The notes: generated from the letters alone by a model not told the origin. Positions 1-9,433 are shown, counted from the first letter of the stretch. The stretch is 64,000 nt of DNA from Halorubellus sp034808145 (GCF_034808145.1 NZ_JAXHGM010000003.1:428056-492055); one strand, 5' to 3'. Made by a program: numbers and translations.

Positions 1-1676
1 CCGACCGACGCCCGAACCTCGCGGAAGAGCTCGTACTCCAGCGCGTCGGCGCGCTCAGCCGCGGAGATGATCTCGTCCTCGCGCTCCTTCAACGCCGGCG
101 TGTAGAAGCGCTCGGAGTTCTTCAGCGTCTGTCGACGCTGGTAGTCCTCGGGGACGGCGTCGAGGTTCGGGTTCGTCACCTCGATGTAGTACCCGTGGAC
201 CTGATTCCGCCCGACCTTCAGCGAGTCGATACCGGTCCGCTCGCGCTCGCGCGCCTCCAGGTCGTCGATCCACTGCTTCCCGTCGCGCTCGGTCGACCGC
301 AACGCGTCGAGCTCGTCGTCGTACCCCTCGCGGATCACGCCGCCCTCCGTCACCTCGATCGGCGGTTCCTCGCGGATCGCGCTCCCGACGAGGTCGCGGA
401 CCTCGCCGAGCTCGTCTAGGCTCTCACGGACGTCCACGAGGAGGTCGCTCTCCGCGCCCGAAAGCGTCGACTTCAGTTCGGGGACGACGTCGAGCGTCTC
501 CTTCAACGACCGGAGGTCCCTCGCGTTCGCTCGCCCCCGGGAGACCCGCGAGATGAGGCGTTCCAGGTCGTAGACGTCCCGGAGCGCGTCGTGGAGTGCC
601 TCGCGCGTGACGACGTCGTGCTTGAGTTCCGCGACGGCGTCGTGCCGGCGCTCGATGCGCTCGGGGTCCAGTAGCGGGCGGCGAAGCCACTCCGTGAGCC
701 GGCGTCGACCGAGCGCGTTCGCAGTCTCGTCGAGCACGCCCGCGAGCGTCGCCCCCTCGACGCCGCGAACGCTCCGGCGCTCGAACAGCTCGAGTGATTC
801 GAGCGCGGTGGGGTCGAGCACCACGTACTCGCGCGGGTCGTAGCGCGTCAGGTGATTCAGGTACCCGAGACGCTCGCGCTCGTCCGCGTCCTCAGGGTCC
901 TCGGGTATCTCGCCGGTCGCCGCGCCGCCGCCGCCGCGCGTGTACTCCGCGTACGACAGCAGCGCGCCACAGGCCCGTATCTCCGCGTCCGACAGCCCGT
1001 ACGCGTCCGGGTCCCCGAAGTACTCGGCGACGCGCTCGGCCGCGGCGTCGCGCTCGAACGCCGCCTCGTCGTACGGCGACACCATGCAGTCCGCGTCGAA
1101 CGCGTCCGCCGAGACGTCCGGGCCGACGATGGCCTCCGCGGGCCCGAACCGCCCGATCTCGTCGGCGACCGCGGCGGGCGACGTCGGGTTCGTCGCGTAG
1201 AAGTCACCCGTGGAGACGTCGAGGACCGCGAGCCCGTACCCGCTCGCGAGCGCGGCGACGAAGTTGTTGTCCGCGCCACCGAGGAGTTCGTCCTCCGTGA
1301 GCGTCCCCGGCGTCACCACGCGCGTCACCGCACGGTCGACGACCCCCGTCGTCTCCTCGGGGTCCTGCACCTGGTCCGCGACGGCGACGCGATAGCCCGC
1401 GTCGAGCAGCCGCTCGATGTAGCTCTCGGCGCTGTCTATCGGGACCCCAGCCATCGCGTACCGGCCCGTGTTGTCCTCGCGCTTCGTCAACGTCACCTCG
1501 CACGTCCGCGAGACCGCGCGCGCCGCGTCGCAGAACGCCTCGTAGAAGTCCCCGACCTGGAAGAGCACGAGCGCGTCGTCGTACCGGTCGGTCAGCTCGA
1601 AGTACTGGCTCATCATCGGCGTCAACTCGTCGGCTATCTCCGCCATCTCCGGCGGCGGCCCCAGCGCCGATTCCAT
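1..1676 (-). CDS. mutS: DNA mismatch repair protein MutS (3' end outside window)
   Basis: MutS recognises mispaired bases and starts mismatch repair. The visible 558 residues hold the N-terminal mismatch-binding domain, with the GDFYEAF motif whose Phe and Glu contact the mispair, followed by the connector, the lever with PLLDPERIERRHDAV, and the clamp region with NQVHGYYIEVT, in the usual MutS order. The Walker ATPase and the C-terminus lie to the left of base 1, so the gene is only partial here. The ATG at 1676 fits the family N-terminus: MMSQYFELTDRY follows after about 20 residues. No MutL is visible; in haloarchaea it often lies close by, probably to the left. The family call is firm. 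MutS1 rather than MutS5 is inferred from the complete domain I. Confidence 0.95.
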   Translation of the reverse strand, partial: MESALGPPPEMAEIADELTPMMSQYFELTDRYDDALVLFQVGDFYEAFCDAARAVSRTCEVTLTKREDNTGRYAMAGVPIDSAESYIERLLDAGYRVAVADQVQDPEETTGVVDRAVTRVVTPGTLTEDELLGGADNNFVAALASGYGLAVLDVSTGDFYATNPTSPAAVADEIGRFGPAEAIVGPDVSADAFDADCMVSPYDEAAFERDAAAERVAEYFGDPDAYGLSDAEIRACGALLSYAEYTRGGGGAATGEIPEDPEDADERERLGYLNHLTRYDPREYVVLDPTALESLELFERRSVRGVEGATLAGVLDETANALGRRRLTEWLRRPLLDPERIERRHDAVAELKHDVVTREALHDALRDVYDLERLISRVSRGRANARDLRSLKETLDVVPELKSTLSGAESDLLVDVRESLDELGEVRDLVGSAIREEPPIEVTEGGVIREGYDDELDALRSTERDGKQWIDDLEARERERTGIDSLKVGRNQVHGYYIEVTNPNLDAVPEDYQRRQTLKNSERFYTPALKEREDEIISAAERADALEYELFREVRASV

Positions 1677-1767
1677 GCCCGCGACTCCGGTACCGGACGG
1701 GAAGAACCTCACGGAACCCCGTCGCCCCAACGCGTCCCGTCCTCCCGTGAGGCGGTCGCCAGCGCGG

Positions 1768-2340
1768 TCAGTACACGTCGACGTCGAGCGTGACCCGCCG
1801 TCGCTCGCCTTCGAGGTCCGCGACGGCGTGCTCGAAGACCTTTCGTGCCTCCCGTCGGACGACGGGTTTCAGGCGCGAGAGGACGTCGTCGACCGACACC
1901 AGCGGCGGGAGGCGCGGGAGCCGCGACCGCGACCGGTCGTACTCGGCGCGCAGCGTCACGCGCGTCGACGGGCCCGTTCCGCCGGCGTCCTCTCCGTTCC
2001 CGGACTCGTCGCCGCCGTCGGTCCCGGACTCCACGGAGTCGAACTGCCACGCGCCGCGGGCGTGCAACCCGTTCGGCGTCCGCCACCCGATGCGAGACGG
2101 CGCGTCGAGGCCGGTCACCTGCGTCGGGAACGTGTACGAGAGCTTCCACCACGACAGCTCGATGTCGAAGCGCGTGCCGACGCTCCCGTCGCCCCGACGC
2201 GCGACGTCCCTGACGAACTCGCTGTAGTCGGCGTGTCCCTCGAAGTCCAGCACGAACGCGTACGCCTCTCTCGGGGGCACGTCGACCGTCGTGGACACCT
2301 CGATGACCGTCACGTCCGCAGGCAAGGACGGCGCCGACAT
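1768..2340 (-). CDS. SRPBCC-superfamily (START-like) protein
   Basis: This 190-residue protein has the N-terminal pattern of SRPBCC/polyketide-cyclase-like proteins: an opening beta strand with VSTTVDVPPREAYAFVLDFE, then a helix and further strands with RFDIELSWWKLSYTFPTQVT. The C-terminal helix is KPVVRREARKVFEHAVADLE. Such proteins bind a hydrophobic ligand in a helix-grip cavity, but the ligand here cannot be predicted. An acidic Gly/Asp/Glu loop sits around residues 110-130. I chose the ATG at 2340 because the fold starts right after it; an upstream start at 2424 would add 28 residues of non-family sequence. It lies 91 bases downstream of mutS on the same strand, facing away from the CBS gene. 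Confidence 0.75.
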   Translation of the reverse strand: MSAPSLPADVTVIEVSTTVDVPPREAYAFVLDFEGHADYSEFVRDVARRGDGSVGTRFDIELSWWKLSYTFPTQVTGLDAPSRIGWRTPNGLHARGAWQFDSVESGTDGGDESGNGEDAGGTGPSTRVTLRAEYDRSRSRLPRLPPLVSVDDVLSRLKPVVRREARKVFEHAVADLEGERRRVTLDVDVY

Positions 2341-2456
2341 GAACCTTGCCTGCAACCAGAACGGGTGCGTTCCTCTCGCGCCACTCGCCTCGTCGCCGTA
2401 CGACGAGACGGGACGGTTCCGCACGGTTTTTCAGCGGGTACCGAGTAACCCCGCGT

Positions 2457-2861
2457 ATGGACGACGTTTTCGTCGCGCAGTTGATGACGTCAGACCCGAA
2501 GACCGTCTCGCCGGACACGCTCGTCGAGGACGCCGCGAACACGATGCTCGATGAGGGCATCGGGAGCGTGCTCGTCGTCGACGACGACGGCGCCCTCCAG
2601 GGCATCCTGACGACGACGGACTTCGTACAGATCGTCGCCGAACGCAAACCGAAGGACCAGACGCCCGTTTCGGAGTACATGAGCACGGACGTCCTGACGA
2701 CGGACGCGCAGGAACCCATCGAGCAGGTCGCGGACCGCCTCATCGAGGCCGGCATCCACCACCTGCCGGTGGTCGACGACGACGGCGTCCCGATGGGTAT
2801 CATCACGACCACGGACCTGGCCGCGTACGTCTCCTCGGTCCGGAACCCGAGCCCGGCCTGA
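2457..2861 (+). CDS. CBS-domain pair protein
   Basis: The 134 residues consist of two CBS domains and nothing else. The first spans roughly residues 5-65 (MTSDPKTVSPDTLVEDAA ... GILTTTDFV) and the second 70-130 (MSTDVLTTDAQEPIEQVAD ... GIITTTDLA). CBS pairs sense adenosine nucleotides or S-adenosylmethionine; free-standing pairs like this act as regulators whose partner is not evident. The ATG at 2457 is preceded by a GGTTTTTCAG stretch that could be part of the promoter. An in-frame upstream start at 2346 would overlap the divergent SRPBCC gene region and add a basic N-terminus unlike the family. The gene is divergent from the SRPBCC gene across 116 bases. Confidence 0.9.
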   Translation: MDDVFVAQLMTSDPKTVSPDTLVEDAANTMLDEGIGSVLVVDDDGALQGILTTTDFVQIVAERKPKDQTPVSEYMSTDVLTTDAQEPIEQVADRLIEAGIHHLPVVDDDGVPMGIITTTDLAAYVSSVRNPSPA

Positions 2862-2922
2862 GACGCGAACCGGGTCCCGACTTCCCCCAAGGCCCTTGTC
2901 GGCGCCCGTCGACGCGTCGCGT

Positions 2923-4464
2923 ATGCGCCGCCGAGCCCTCCTCGTCACCCTCGCCAGCGGCGTGCTCGCGGGGTGCGCCGGAACGAACGACCGAACGGTC
3001 ACGACCGACGCCACGACACCCGGCGTCCCCGACGACGACGGCGCCGTCACGACGACGGACCCGGCACCGAGCACCACCGAGACCGCGTCCACGCCGACGC
3101 CACCGGAGCCGGACGCACGCTCGCAGTTCCTCGAACTCGACGTCGCCCCGGTGACGTGGTGCCTCTCCACGACGTCCGAGCACCCCTCGGGCAGTGGAAC
3201 GTTCGTCGCGTCGTTCGCGAGCACCGCGACCGCCGACTCGCCAGCGGCCGTCCGCGTCTGGGTGACCAACGACACCGAGTACGAGCGTCCGGTCGACCTG
3301 TCGCGGTTCCCGGCGTTCGGCCGGCAGCGGAGCCGGGCCCCGCACGAACTCGGTCGCCCACGCGAACGCCTCGAGGCCGACGGGGCGAGACGCCGGTACC
3401 TCGTCCCGACCGAGAACCATCCGTCGGTCGCGGACCCGCCCGGTGTGGAACGCGGCGACGACGGCCGCTGGAACGCGACGCGACTCGACCACTGGGAGCC
3501 TGGCGTCCGCCGGCTCGCGCCCGGCGAGTCCGCGTTCGGCGAGTACCACGTCGTCGGCTCGCCCGACCGGACGACGTCGTTCCCGCGACGCGGCGTGTAC
3601 CGGTTCCGGGGCCGCGAGACGGTGCTCCGACTCGTCGCGTGGGAGACCGGGCGCCCCGGCCGCGTCCGGTCCTCGCGGTTCGAGGGTCGGTCGGTGCCGC
3701 CGATGCCCGACGACGCGACCCCGGTCTGGTACCACGAGGCGGACGCGACGACGCCGGTCCTCGTCGTCCCGGACGTCGAACGCGGCCGCCTCCCGGTACA
3801 GGTGCGGTTCGTCGCCGCGAACCGGTCGCGTGAGCGCGCACAGTGCGGGCACTGGAACCTCTTCAAACTCGTCGACGGCGACTGGTTCCACGTCGCGCCG
3901 CTCTACCACACCGCGGATTGCCGAGCGATCGGTCCAGGGAGCGCGAAGCGGTACGTGCTGAACGCGTACCACGGAGAGGCGCTCCCGGACCCCGAGTACG
4001 CGGGACCTGGCAGGAGCGTCGGCTGGCTCGGCGCCGGGACGTACGCGGTCGTCGCGGGCTACGGGCCCGACGGCGGCGACGGCGCCGCGCTCGTCGAACT
4101 CGACGGCGCGCGCCGGACGGTCGTCCCGACCGACGACGCGACCGCGACGGTCGACGGCGACGTCGTCCGCGTGCGGACCGAACCGCCGGACGCCGACTTC
4201 GAACGGACGCGTCGCGTCACCGCCGTCCTCGAACGCGTCGACGCCGCGCCGGACGGGACTCGATACCTCCCCGAGCAGGTGATGCGTCGATACTACCGCG
4301 CCCTCCGGAACACGCTCGCGTTCGCCGACGACGCCTCCCGGGTCGTCCTCGAGACCACGGACCGCTGGCCCGAACGCGTCACCGGATTCGACGCGACCGC
4401 CGCGAGGTTCCGGTTCGAAGGCGACGCGTACGAGTTCACGCGACGGGACGGCGAGACCGGATAG
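2923..4464 (+). CDS. Twin-arginine lipoprotein of unknown function
   Basis: This 513-residue protein begins with MRRRALLVTLASGVLAGC, an arginine-rich, hydrophobic signal with a lipobox whose Cys is residue 18, so it should be exported by the Tat pathway and lipid-anchored outside the cell. A Thr/Asp-rich spacer follows (residues 20-65), as is usual for haloarchaeal lipoproteins. The rest shows alternating beta-type stretches with many Trp, Tyr and Arg residues and two pairs of Cys, but no domain that I recognise. The ATG at 2923 places the signal at the N-terminus; an earlier in-frame start at 2896 would bury it. It stands alone between the CBS gene and a long non-coding stretch. Confidence 0.85.
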   Translation: MRRRALLVTLASGVLAGCAGTNDRTVTTDATTPGVPDDDGAVTTTDPAPSTTETASTPTPPEPDARSQFLELDVAPVTWCLSTTSEHPSGSGTFVASFASTATADSPAAVRVWVTNDTEYERPVDLSRFPAFGRQRSRAPHELGRPRERLEADGARRRYLVPTENHPSVADPPGVERGDDGRWNATRLDHWEPGVRRLAPGESAFGEYHVVGSPDRTTSFPRRGVYRFRGRETVLRLVAWETGRPGRVRSSRFEGRSVPPMPDDATPVWYHEADATTPVLVVPDVERGRLPVQVRFVAANRSRERAQCGHWNLFKLVDGDWFHVAPLYHTADCRAIGPGSAKRYVLNAYHGEALPDPEYAGPGRSVGWLGAGTYAVVAGYGPDGGDGAALVELDGARRTVVPTDDATATVDGDVVRVRTEPPDADFERTRRVTAVLERVDAAPDGTRYLPEQVMRRYYRALRNTLAFADDASRVVLETTDRWPERVTGFDATAARFRFEGDAYEFTRRDGETG

Positions 4465-4719
4465 ATCCGCACCGTCGATGCACCATTCATTGCCGCGACG
4501 ATAGCCCGCGCCAACCGCCCGCGCGTCGCAGACGGCCACGACCGTCCTCGGGGCCCTCTCTCTGGTCGCACGGGCGAGCGACGCGACAGCAACACGTCAC
4601 GTCTGCTCGCGTGGCGGCGTCGACGCGTGGCCCGCGTCGGCGTCGGGCGGCCGCCGCGCGAGTTCCGCATGCGGGATGGTCGTCTCGTCCTGCATAGCTC
4701 GTAGCTCGTCTCGAGGACT
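4465..4719. other. Intergenic stretch; one doubtful 32-codon ORF
   Basis: No convincing gene was found here. On the minus strand 4597-4695 there is a 32-codon ORF (MQDETTIPHAELARRPPD...) with high third-position GC. It is upstream of nothing on its strand and has no recognisable family, so I do not call it as a gene. Confidence 0.4.
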
Positions 4720-5154
4720 TCAGTTCCCGCCCAGTCGGTTGAGCGTCTCGAGGTCGCGGTCGCCGTCGTAGTACGCCGCCAGCGCGTCCGCGAAGAGACC
4801 GCCGTCGTCCGCGGCGGCCTCGAACAGCGTCATCGAGGACCGGAACTTCCTGTCGTCGGGCGACCCGAAGATCTCGTTCGCCGTCCGGCCGTCTATCGAC
4901 AGGACGAGCTCCGTGCACTCCCGGAGCCGCGGGCCCAGCGCCGGATGCGCGAGATACGCACGCGCCTCCTCGATGGACTCGATGGCGTACCGCCGGGACC
5001 GCTCGCTCGACCCCAACCCGGCGATCTGCGGGAACACGAACCACATCCAGTGCGAGCGCTTCCGGCCCGCCCGTAGCTCCCGCTTCACGTCGTCGATGAC
5101 CGGGTCCTGTGCGTCGACGAACCGCTCAAGGTCGTGTGGGTCGGACCGTGTCAT
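4720..5154 (-). CDS. DUF1810 family protein
   Basis: The 144 residues match the DUF1810 pattern throughout: DLERFVDAQDPV at the start, RSHWMWFVFPQIAGLG at residues 33-48, RRYAIESIEEARAYLAHPALG, and the C-terminal FGSPDDRKFRSSMTLF. DUF1810 proteins are small, soluble, mostly alpha-helical proteins found across bacteria and some archaea; their function is unknown. Length is the family norm and the protein is complete. It is likely monocistronic, with a poly-T terminator of the preceding minus-strand gene 76-81 bases upstream of its ATG. Confidence 0.9.
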   Translation of the reverse strand: MTRSDPHDLERFVDAQDPVIDDVKRELRAGRKRSHWMWFVFPQIAGLGSSERSRRYAIESIEEARAYLAHPALGPRLRECTELVLSIDGRTANEIFGSPDDRKFRSSMTLFEAAADDGGLFADALAAYYDGDRDLETLNRLGGN

Positions 5155-5229
5155 GATCGTCCGTCAGACCGATGTTCAGCACGCTCGCTCATAAGGCTTC
5201 GAGGGTGGTGACCGCGCTCACCGACGTCG

Positions 5230-5235
5230 AAAAAA
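5230..5235 (-). terminator. Poly-T terminator after the RND-TrmB unit
   Basis: Six consecutive T residues on the minus strand, 52-57 bases beyond the stop codon of the TrmB gene, within CTCTTTTTTCGAC. Archaeal RNA polymerase terminates at short T runs without needing a hairpin, so this is a good candidate end for the RND-TrmB transcript. Confidence 0.5.
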
Positions 5236-5286
5236 GAGTCGAATCTCAGCCGACCGACAGTTGGACGCCCAGAGCGATGGCCGCCG

Positions 5287-6072
5287 TCACTCCGTGACGC
5301 GTCCCGCGGCCTCCACGTCGAGGTGCGTCGTGAACCAGCTCTGGAGGAGTTCGGAGAGCACCGCGGCGAACGCCGTCTCGTCACTCCAGATCGCGGTCTC
5401 CGCGGAAGCCCCGGGGACGCGCTCGCTCCCGAGGACGCTCAAGAGGAGACCGTGACTGTCGACGGTGAGCGCCCGCCCGGACTGCTCGCGCGGCGGCTGG
5501 AGCCGGTCGGGGAACCGGACGGTCCGAACCCCGGCGTCGAACGCGTCGAGGTCCGCGTCGGCGCTGACGTACGTCACGTCGACCCCGGCCCTCGCGCGGT
5601 CGTTCAACATCTCGCGAAACTCGCACGTCAGCTCTTCGGCGCTACAGGCGTAGAGCAGCGTCGCTTCGGCGTTCGACGCGAGGTCGCGGACCCGGGACTC
5701 GATCTGTCCGGACCCCTGCACGGTCCAGATGTCCTCTTGCTGGTCGCCAGCGCTCGCGCGGTCGCGCTCGACGCGCTCGAGGTACCGGAACGCGTCCGAC
5801 TGGTGCGCCTCGAACCGCGACCGCAGATGCGTCTTCGCCACGTCGAGGTCGACGGGCCGATACCGTATCGGACTCGACTGCTGGACCTCGACGAGTCCGT
5901 GGTCTTCGAGCCCCTCCGCGGCGCCGTACACCTGCGAGCGCGGGACGTCCGCGATGCGGCTGATGTCCCTCGCAGTGCCGGTCTCCAGCTTCTGGAGCGC
6001 GATGAACACCCGGGCCTCGTAGGACGTGAGCCCGAGGTGTTCGAGCGCCGCGACCGCATCGCGTTCGTCCAC
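5287..6072 (-). CDS. TrmB family transcriptional regulator
   Basis: The 261-residue protein starts with the winged-helix domain typical of TrmB: AALEHLGLTSYEARVFIAL, then ISRIADVPRSQVYGAAEGL as the recognition region (residues about 35-55). A C-terminal sensor-like part contains EEDIWTVQGSGQIESRV-type sequence. TrmB proteins regulate sugar or metabolic genes and, in haloarchaea, many transporters. The start is GTG at 6072, one base after the stop of the RND exporter gene, so the two genes are almost certainly one transcript. No in-frame ATG lies close by; an upstream in-frame GTG or ATG inside the exporter gene would add an unrelated basic N-terminus. It probably controls the exporter unit or related genes, but the effector is unknown. 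Confidence 0.88.
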   Translation of the reverse strand: MDERDAVAALEHLGLTSYEARVFIALQKLETGTARDISRIADVPRSQVYGAAEGLEDHGLVEVQQSSPIRYRPVDLDVAKTHLRSRFEAHQSDAFRYLERVERDRASAGDQQEDIWTVQGSGQIESRVRDLASNAEATLLYACSAEELTCEFREMLNDRARAGVDVTYVSADADLDAFDAGVRTVRFPDRLQPPREQSGRALTVDSHGLLLSVLGSERVPGASAETAIWSDETAFAAVLSELLQSWFTTHLDVEAAGRVTE

Positions 6073-6073
6073 G

Positions 6074-9000
6074 TCAGTCCTCCGCGGGCACCTCGCCCGC
6101 ACTCGGGGTTGCTTCCACCGCCGTCGCATCGTCCGGACCGACGTACCGCGTCCAGACGACGAGGAGGCTCGGCAGCACCAGCACGCTCGCGAGGAACGCG
6201 TAGATGATGGTGATGCCCGTGATGATCCCGAACTGCTGGAGCGGCGGGAGGATGGCGAACGCGAGCACACCGAACCCGCCGACGGTCGTCGCCGCACTGC
6301 CGAGCAGCGCCCCACCGGTGCCGGTCACGGCGGTCTGCATCGCTTCCCACATCGAGTCGGCGCGTTCGAGCTCCTGGTTGTAGCGCTCGCTGAGGTGGAT
6401 GCTGTACGCGACGCCGAGCCCGACCGTCAGGCTCGTGATCATCCCCGTCAAGATGTTGAACGGGATGTCCAGCAGGAACATCGTTCCCAGGATCCAGCTG
6501 ACGCTGAGGATCACCGGGAGGATGGTGACGAACCCGAGGGTCGCGCTCCCTTCGGCGATCCGGTAGGTGATCATGAGGAACGCGACGACGGCGACGAGCG
6601 TGATCAGGAGGCTCTCGATGACCGTCTGCAGCAGATTGTCCTGCACGATCTTGAACAGGATGGTCTGCCCGGTGGCGGTCGCCTCCAGGCCACTGCCGCT
6701 GACCGTGTCCGCGATCGCGCGCATCTGCTCGGTGACGTCGGTGCTGGACGCGCCGCCGTTCACGGAGATGACGAGGCGCGCAGCGGCGTAGTCGCCGTCA
6801 TCCGTCTGGTGGATGACGCCGGCAGCCTGGTCGGGCGCGACCTCGTAGAGCTGCCCGTACACCTGGCCGACGTTCCGGTCGGGGACGCCGTCACCGTCGG
6901 TGTCGGCGTCCGCGAACGTGGCGTTGAACGTCTCGTTCTCCGCGGCGACGGTCTCCATGACCGAGAGCGGGCCCTGGATGTTCGGTTCGCCGTTCGAGAG
7001 CACCTGCACCGAGTCCTTGTCCGCTGCCGCGTCCCGAGCGGCGTCGAGTCTGTCCAACGCGTCGGGTGTCGCGACGTCGCCCTGGACGAGGAGCTGCGCC
7101 TGCGAGTCCTCCCGGAGGAAGTTCTTGTTGACGTACTCCAGGTTGTCCTTGGCGGTGTAGTCGCTCGGCGCGAACGGCTCGGGGAGGTCCTTCGTGAACT
7201 CCGGCGGGTCCTGAGCGAGGAAGTCCTCCTGGTTGAAGCTGGTGTCGACCTGCGTGGCGCCGTACGCACCGCCGGCACTCACGAGGAGCGCGACGACGAT
7301 GACGGCGTACGGCGCTTTGCGCGCGGCGGTCGACCCGACGGCGAGCACGCTACTGAACCGCCCGCCGCCGGTACCGAACGCGGTCTTCTTGCGGTCCCGG
7401 TCGAGGCGGTCTTCGAGGAACTCGTCGATCTCGACCTTCAGCGCCGGGATGAGGCCACCGAAGACGAGCATCGCCGCGGAGATCCCGACGGCGCTCACGA
7501 CCCCGAAGTCCTTGATCGGCGGGATGGGGCTGGTGAGGTTCGCGAGGAACCCGATGACGGTCGTCGCGGTGACGAACAGGAGCGCGACGCCGACGCCGAC
7601 GAGGCCGACGCGCATCGCGCCGCGGACGTCGCTCGCGGTGTGGCGGTTGTTCCGCTCCTCGCGGTGCCGCATGAAGATGTGTATCGCGTAGTCGATAGAC
7701 AGCCCGATCAGGAGGACCGGGACCGCGATCATCATCTGGTTGAACGCGATGTCCGCCCACCCCATGAAGCCGAACGTCCAGACGAGGACGACGCCGATGC
7801 CGAACACGCCGAGGACGATGTCGATGAGGTCGCGGTACGCGATGGCGAGCGCGACGACGACGAACAGGAGCGCGAGCGGGCCGACGATGGCGAGACTGTC
7901 GGCCATCGACCGGTTGATCTCGTCGGAGATGATGCCCGCGCCGAACACGAGCACGTCGGAGACCTCGCCGGCGTCGTTCGTGACGGTCTGCATCGCGAGC
8001 TGCGCGTCGGTTATCGATTCGGGGGCGGTGCCGGTCGCGGCACCGCCGCCGGAGGCGTGCGTGACGATGAGCATCGTCGCGTTCGTGCTCGTGCTACCCG
8101 GTTCGTAGCTGGTCGGCATGAACGCGAACGCGCCGCCGCCGCTGCTGTCGGCGCCGAGGACGAGCGAGAGTGTGTCGTCGATCTCGCTCTGGTTCATCGA
8201 CCGCAGCTGCTCGAGTTGCGCGTCGAGGCTCGGGTTCGAGTTCGCCTCCAGTTCGGCCTGAAGGTCCGCGAGCTCCTGGCCGAGTTCCTTGAGCTCGCTC
8301 GCCTTGGTCTCGAGTTCCTGGCCGCGGTCCTCGAGTTCGGCACCGCGTTGCTGGAGTGCGGCGAACTCTTCTGCGAGGACGCCCTGCGTGCCTTGCCGGT
8401 ACGCGGCCTCAGCTTCGTCGCGCGAGGTGGCGTTCCGGAGCTGCTTGGCCGCGGTCTCGAACGTGGCGTAGTCGTCGGCGATCTCGACGCTACTGTTCGC
8501 CTGGACCCGTTCGAACTGCGTCCGGATGTCGGCGTTCGGGTTCGCGCGAACCGCGTCGAGCGCGTTCCGGAGGAGACCGACGGTCTCGTTCAGGTCGGTG
8601 CTCCGCTCTTGGAGTGCGGCCTGTTCGCGCTTGAGCGCGGCCGATTCCTCGGCGACGGTCGCGTTCAGGCGTTCGAACTTGGCGGCCTTCCCCTGGAGCT
8701 CGCCGCCGATTTCGCGCTGGATGGCGGCCGTCGCGACGACGTTCGAGATGCCGACGACGCTGTTGTTCTCGGCGAGCGTGCTCCCGATTGTCTCGTTGGC
8801 CTGCAGTCGTTGTTCCAGTTCGATCATGTCGACGAGCGTCGCCTTGTCGAGGACGTTGTCGTCCCTGACGATGAGTTGCGTGCTCGTCGTGTTGTCGGAG
8901 CCGGTGGAGAAGTTCGATTCGATGTAGGAGAGCTTCTTGGACTCCTCCGAGTCGCTCTGGAACTGGTCGAGCGAGCTGGACTGGGAGATGCCGCCGGCGC

Positions 9001-9094
9001 CGGCGCCGACGGCGACGGTGAGGACCAGCATCAGAGCGATGATGATGCGTGAGTGGTCGGTAACCGTCTCGAAGAGGCCGTCAAGCCGTCCCAT
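6074..9094 (-). CDS. RND/MMPL superfamily exporter
   Basis: A 1,006-residue membrane protein with the duplicated RND plan. There is one N-terminal membrane helix (about residues 15-35) and a large extracytoplasmic domain. A block of five or more helices follows at about 400-560, another helix lies near 600, a second extracytoplasmic domain spans about 615-820, and a second helix block covers about 822-985. The family motif GLSIDYAIHIFMRHREER is in the first block and GLGVAYSIHLSERYNQEL in the second. The first outer domain holds a long Glu/Leu/Ala-rich coiled coil (about residues 130-300), as in MMPL/HpnN-like lipid exporters. It is the first gene of a transcript with the TrmB gene. A TetR-type operator at 9153-9172 precedes it, shared with two other promoters in this window, which points to drug or lipid efflux under stress. 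Confidence 0.9.
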   Translation of the reverse strand: MGRLDGLFETVTDHSRIIIALMLVLTVAVGAGAGGISQSSSLDQFQSDSEESKKLSYIESNFSTGSDNTTSTQLIVRDDNVLDKATLVDMIELEQRLQANETIGSTLAENNSVVGISNVVATAAIQREIGGELQGKAAKFERLNATVAEESAALKREQAALQERSTDLNETVGLLRNALDAVRANPNADIRTQFERVQANSSVEIADDYATFETAAKQLRNATSRDEAEAAYRQGTQGVLAEEFAALQQRGAELEDRGQELETKASELKELGQELADLQAELEANSNPSLDAQLEQLRSMNQSEIDDTLSLVLGADSSGGGAFAFMPTSYEPGSTSTNATMLIVTHASGGGAATGTAPESITDAQLAMQTVTNDAGEVSDVLVFGAGIISDEINRSMADSLAIVGPLALLFVVVALAIAYRDLIDIVLGVFGIGVVLVWTFGFMGWADIAFNQMMIAVPVLLIGLSIDYAIHIFMRHREERNNRHTASDVRGAMRVGLVGVGVALLFVTATTVIGFLANLTSPIPPIKDFGVVSAVGISAAMLVFGGLIPALKVEIDEFLEDRLDRDRKKTAFGTGGGRFSSVLAVGSTAARKAPYAVIVVALLVSAGGAYGATQVDTSFNQEDFLAQDPPEFTKDLPEPFAPSDYTAKDNLEYVNKNFLREDSQAQLLVQGDVATPDALDRLDAARDAAADKDSVQVLSNGEPNIQGPLSVMETVAAENETFNATFADADTDGDGVPDRNVGQVYGQLYEVAPDQAAGVIHQTDDGDYAAARLVISVNGGASSTDVTEQMRAIADTVSGSGLEATATGQTILFKIVQDNLLQTVIESLLITLVAVVAFLMITYRIAEGSATLGFVTILPVILSVSWILGTMFLLDIPFNILTGMITSLTVGLGVAYSIHLSERYNQELERADSMWEAMQTAVTGTGGALLGSAATTVGGFGVLAFAILPPLQQFGIITGITIIYAFLASVLVLPSLLVVWTRYVGPDDATAVEATPSAGEVPAED

Positions 9095-9433
9095 GTCGAT
9101 TCCTCCGTGTGGACAGTGGTGGTGTCAGTGTGATACTCACAGTTCGTCGGTGCTGACTAAACGTTCAGTCTACAAAAGGGTGGCGTTCCTCCTCATCGGG
9201 GACGTCGGTCGACTCGCGAGAAAGACACCGGACAGGGAATTCGGTGTCTTGGTGTCTCTGGGCCGTTTTTTCGTCCGGTACATCGTCACGAACGGCGACT
9301 GGGATTCGACAGTAGCCGGGGCACCGTCCGTCCGGCTACCTCAACATACCGCTGAACGCACAGTCAGTAACCGTGCGTTCTGGCTCGTCCGCTCGACTCT
9401 GCCATCCGCTGGACACCCGTCTCACACACTCAC
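9095..9433. other. Intergenic region upstream of the RND exporter
   Basis: The right-hand part, next to the RND exporter, holds its promoter and operator (9153-9178). The remainder up to the stop codon at 9434 contains a T6 run at 9266-9271 on the plus strand, with no plus-strand gene to terminate. I see no gene in it. Confidence 0.5.
9153..9178 (-). promoter_or_regulatory. TetR-type operator/promoter of the RND exporter
   Basis: The 20-mer CTGACTAAACGTTCAGTCTA (9153-9172) contains an inverted repeat, GACT-AAACGTTC-AGTC. Read on the minus strand, a CTTTTGTAG stretch sits directly before it, in the place where the other two copies in this window carry CTTATAC. The ATG is 59 bases further on. 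The same near-palindrome recurs at 12934 and 15913. A repressor bound here would cover the start-proximal side of the TATA box. Confidence 0.7.

Noticed and set aside
6026..9052. 1,008-codon plus-strand frame opposite the RND exporter
   Set aside because: Antisense shadow; Arg/Asp/Glu-rich with no membrane segments, and the minus strand carries unmistakable RND motifs.
9266..9271. Plus-strand T6 terminator
   Set aside because: No plus-strand gene ends in front of it.
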